A model generated the notes under the pieces. That model worked only from the letters and a program-made list of their open reading frames with translations, searched no databases and was not told the DNA's origin. Positions 18,964 to 21,336 of a DNA stretch of 21,336 bases are shown in pieces. Position numbers and translations under genes: made by a program. The DNA is from Pelargonium nanum (Eukaryota; Streptophyta; Magnoliopsida; Geraniales; Geraniaceae). The stretch covers positions 1 to 21,336 of the forward strand of contig JAYMTF010001783.1 in the NCBI GenBank assembly GCA_036897485.1. Reading direction: 5' to 3'. Each line of letters starts with the position of its first letter. Positions within the stretch are counted from its first letter, which is position 1.

Positions 18964-19412
18964 GTCACTACCAAGAAAGTAAAAACGGAACTGAAACCAA
19001 AATCAGAATAATCAAGCTCATGAACATTGAACAATAGTTTTAACTTCTATATCTAATTCTACTTCAATCACGATGACCACAAAACAAAACACAACTCACA
19101 TCCGTTTAGATAAGTATTCAAAACCCGACTCCTCGTATAGCAATTAACAATGCACATCAGTTAACAAGTTTCGGAACATAGCAGACAAAATATGGCTTAC
19201 GCCAAGCAATAAAGCATTAAGAATCGGTTCATAAACTTCAATACGTAGCAATGAACAGAGAATATGCATCAAGTAATCAAACGCACAATAACAATGTCGC
19301 TGAGCAAAACAAGGCAAGAGGGATATTTCTAACACTCACAAAGACGATTCATGAATTATCAAGTAATTACTGTCAGTGTCACTAATTGACCACCTCCTGA
19401 AGGCGCAAGCTA
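18964..19412 (-). other. Stretch between the 50-codon ORF and the SKIP2 stop
   Basis: AT-rich sequence that is probably SKIP2 3' UTR and/or an intron within it. A donor-like GTGAGTG sits just after 19340 on minus, and the acceptor before 18933 could complete a 3'-UTR intron. The open frame at 19335-19144 shows no family features. Confidence 0.5.
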
Positions 19413-19430
19413 CTAAATTCCAACCAACCA
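19336..19430 (-). other. Out-of-frame conserved SKIP2 C-terminal tail
   Basis: In the frame offset from the main SKIP2 ORF, bases after the TTGG repeat read WNLVACAFRRWSISDTDS and run to a TGA at 19336-19338. Arabidopsis SKIP2-type proteins end with GRNLVTCTFRRWS, so this is the expected tail. The main frame stops at 19413, before it. Confidence 0.75.
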
Positions 19431-20954
19431 ACAGATTTTTGCTCTAAACAATGTCAATCTACCATTACTGCTAGATGGAGCACCTGCAGCGAGTACTTGA
19501 GCTCGCGGAAACTCCAATGCACTTTCTCCAACAGCACCAGCATCCGATGCTTCCACTTCACCAGTATCTACATTGACGGTCAATGTTCTCCTACGTTCCT
19601 GCAACCACTCTGTGACCTCGCCCGTCACTCCTCTGCACTTCTTCACCTTGAGCTTAACTAAATTCGGACAACCCCACGCAAGGGCCTCAATCCCGACATC
19701 GGAGATAGGGCATCCCTTGATACAAAGCTTCCTCAATGCCGCACATTTTGCAGCAATGCAGGCAACCTCAGCATCGCCAATAGATTCGCTCCCGCAAAGA
19801 GCCAACCTCTCCAGCTTCTGGCAATTGGATGCTATTGCGGCGAAGCTCAAATGAGTAGCATTGACACCAATTAACACCAGTTCTTGCAAACCAGGGCAGT
19901 GCTTGGATATGGAGACCAAGCCCTCATCTCCAATTCTGTTAGTTCTCCATCCATCAATGTGAAGCTTCCTCAGCAGCTTGCAACTCTCAGCTACGCTGAT
20001 AAGCCCCAAATTTGAGCACTCAGGAGTCTTGACCATATGCAAAATCTCTAGGCTCGAACATTTTGAAATCGCTGAAAACCCTATATCGCTCAGCTGAAGC
20101 CTCTCCAGATGAATTTCAATCAAGCTAGGGTTTCCTTTTCCAATCATTTGGAGCAGATTGTCCCAATCACCCAAACAACGGATAATTTTCAGTGTCTTGA
20201 GGTTTTTTGATCCGGCGATGACTGGCTCGAAGCACCGTCCGTTGATAATCTCCTTCAAGCATATTGCCTTCAGGGACGAAGCAGCGGCACCGGGACCAAT
20301 CATCTCTGCGCCGTCGCAACAGCCTCGGAGCCGCTTCGCCGAGAGCTCCTCGAGCGTAGTGCAATTATCCAGAATCGCATTCAAAGCCTTGGCACCGAAG
20401 CAGCACGAGACGCAAGAGATCTTCCTCAAACCCTTGCAATTCTGAGCGAACACGGCCATTCCGGCATCGGTGAGCTCGCGGCATCCTCGGAGCTTCAGCC
20501 GCGTGAGGTTCGGGCATCGGATTGAGATCATGACCAAGGCATCGTCGTTGACGCTGACCGATTTCCGATCGCATCGGAGCGCGAGTTTCGTGACCGAGTC
20601 AAATCGGGTGAAGAGAGCCGGAATATCAGCCGCGATATTGGCTTGGGCGATGAGAGCGAGGCGCAGGCGGCTCTGTCCGTCGACGCGGAACCACCGCCGG
20701 CACACGAGGGAGCACCGCTGCCGGTCGCCGGAGCCAAGGTACTGGAAAATGTAGGCCAAGCACTCGTCGGGGATTTCAGCAGTGTAGTCCACATTCCCGG
20801 CGCCGCCATCTGAAACCGCACCTCCCTCAACCTTCAGCACCGGAAAAACCATCTCCGGCACCGGCGAGGCGGCGAGGATGCGGTTGCTCGGGAAGCTATT
20901 GTGCCGGCTGAGCTGCGACGACACCCCAGCGGTGGCGGAAGGTGACTGGCCCAT
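19413..20954 (-). CDS. SKIP2: SKIP2/VFB-type F-box and leucine-rich-repeat protein
   Basis: This is the substrate receptor of an SCF ubiquitin ligase, binding ASK/SKP1 through its F-box and targets through LRRs. It is a single exon of 513 aa from the ATG at 20954. The open frame extends upstream, but only to a GTG, so MGQSPS is the start; it also fits an N-myristoylation signal (Gly2, Ser6). The F-box is at about residues 60-99 ('EIPDECLAYIFQYLGSGDRQ', 'CSLVCRRW'). Residues 115-460 hold LRRs with VFB signatures such as 'FDSVTKLALRCDRKSVS', 'LKIIRCLGDWDNLLQMI', 'KTPECSN', 'LLRKLHIDGWRTNRIGDEGL' and 'LKVKKCRGVTGE'. The family C terminus (NLV-C-FRRW type) is absent from this frame but present one frame over, just past a TTGG repeat at 19420-19431, so the last residues are probably frameshifted. 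Confidence 0.95.
   Translation of the reverse strand: MGQSPSATAGVSSQLSRHNSFPSNRILAASPVPEMVFPVLKVEGGAVSDGGAGNVDYTAEIPDECLAYIFQYLGSGDRQRCSLVCRRWFRVDGQSRLRLALIAQANIAADIPALFTRFDSVTKLALRCDRKSVSVNDDALVMISIRCPNLTRLKLRGCRELTDAGMAVFAQNCKGLRKISCVSCCFGAKALNAILDNCTTLEELSAKRLRGCCDGAEMIGPGAAASSLKAICLKEIINGRCFEPVIAGSKNLKTLKIIRCLGDWDNLLQMIGKGNPSLIEIHLERLQLSDIGFSAISKCSSLEILHMVKTPECSNLGLISVAESCKLLRKLHIDGWRTNRIGDEGLVSISKHCPGLQELVLIGVNATHLSFAAIASNCQKLERLALCGSESIGDAEVACIAAKCAALRKLCIKGCPISDVGIEALAWGCPNLVKLKVKKCRGVTGEVTEWLQERRRTLTVNVDTGEVEASDAGAVGESALEFPRAQVLAAGAPSSSNGRLTLFRAKICWLVGI
19420..19431 (-). repeat. TTGG tetranucleotide repeat (3 units) in the SKIP2 3' coding end
   Basis: Three perfect units (CCAA on +) sit exactly where the reading frame of the conserved tail changes. 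One unit more would bring the tail into frame with the correct spacing, so a unit loss is the simplest cause of the shift. Confidence 0.8.
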
Positions 20955-21100
20955 AGCAGAGGCTGGCAGAACAAGCGGCGGCGAATGATTGCAACGCGCC
21001 ACCGGGTCGCCGTGAGAAGCGTGGGTTGGTGGCGGTGACCGGTGGAAACGGAGCTGCGGGTAAGTTTAGTTATTTTCTTCTCCGCCGATTAAAATTTACT

Positions 21101-21110
21101 TAATATATAA
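21101..21110 (-). promoter_or_regulatory. TATA box of SKIP2
   Basis: TTATATATTA on the minus strand lies about 150 bp upstream of the start codon. This implies transcription starting near 21070 and a leader of roughly 115 nt. There is a GC-richer stretch between it and the ATG. Confidence 0.55.
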
Positions 21111-21243
21111 GAATCGCTTGCCCCGTCAAATGGTGAAGGTTTTGCGCGTCCTCGTCGCAATCGCCACGCAGCATACTCATCATAAGCAATGGTCTTGCGT
21201 AAGATCACGGCCGTTGAATGTAAACGTGATGATTTGTGTATTG

Positions 21244-21254
21244 TGGGTCCCACG
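21244..21254. promoter_or_regulatory. TCP-type site GTGGGTCCCAC upstream of SKIP2
   Basis: This near-perfect palindrome satisfies both class I (GGNCCCAC) and class II (GTGGNCCC) TCP consensus motifs. It is about 290 bp upstream of the SKIP2 start codon. Site II-type GGCCCA words follow at the window edge (21321-21329). Confidence 0.5.
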
Positions 21255-21336
21255 CACCTCTACTGAGGGATTGACTTGGGCCGGAGTTGGGTCGGTTTTG
21301 TGGACTTAGTGGTGAGTACGTGGCCCATTAGGGCTG

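Noticed and set aside
19144-19335. 63-codon minus-strand ORF between SKIP2 and the 50-codon ORF
   Set aside because: Cys/Leu-rich and AT-rich with no splice context; it fits 3' UTR or intron sequence.
20955-21002. 16-residue N-terminal extension of the SKIP2 frame
   Set aside because: The extension begins at a GTG codon with no ATG; the ATG at 20954 gives the MGQ start expected for VFB proteins.
1-21336. CRISPR array, prophage, toxin-antitoxin or other bacterial-type system
   Set aside because: All genes are intron-containing or clearly plant families; no regularly spaced repeats with unique spacers and no operon structure.

Overview
The window is nuclear DNA of a flowering plant, almost certainly a eudicot. 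It has AT-rich intergenic DNA and introns, GC-richer exons, GT-AG introns, a Stowaway-type MITE, and plant-specific families (DUF247, plant PTEN2, the small-RNA nuclease SDN, and the SKIP2/VFB F-box proteins). I see no prokaryotic, viral, organellar or CRISPR features. A species cannot be named from the sequence alone.

Layout from left to right: (1) the 3' part of a DUF247 (UPF0481) membrane protein on +, cut by the window edge and with a probable break in reading frame near base 41; (2) a complete three-exon RER1-type Golgi/ER retrieval receptor on - (4014 to 2430), tail to tail with DUF247; (3) a roughly 1.6 kb divergent intergenic region; (4) a complete PTEN2-type phosphatase on + (coding 6573 to 12410, 12 coding exons plus a 5'-UTR exon), with a MITE and a tandem duplication in its introns; (5) a complete 12-exon SDN-type DEDDh 3'-5' exoribonuclease on - (16394 to 13013), tail to tail with PTEN2 and with two GC-AG introns; (6) about 3 kb of AT-rich intergenic DNA with a tandem duplication and a decayed MITE; (7) an intronless SKIP2/VFB F-box-LRR gene on - (20954 to 19413). 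Its C-terminal tail appears to be lost by slippage in a TTGG repeat, and it is followed by an exon-like 50-codon ORF; (8) its promoter at the right edge.

The genes do not form a pathway. They are ordinary unlinked housekeeping or regulatory plant genes: early-secretory sorting, 3-phosphoinositide turnover, small-RNA decay and ubiquitin ligase targeting. All exon models were built by hand. For every intron I checked donor and acceptor dinucleotides and phase, and the spliced products match the families along their whole length. I found no evidence for an undescribed multi-gene system. The observations most worth a second look are the SKIP2 C-terminal frameshift, the exon-like 50-aa ORF downstream of it, the two GC-AG introns and duplicated donor site in the SDN gene, and the telobox plus site II cluster upstream of SDN.
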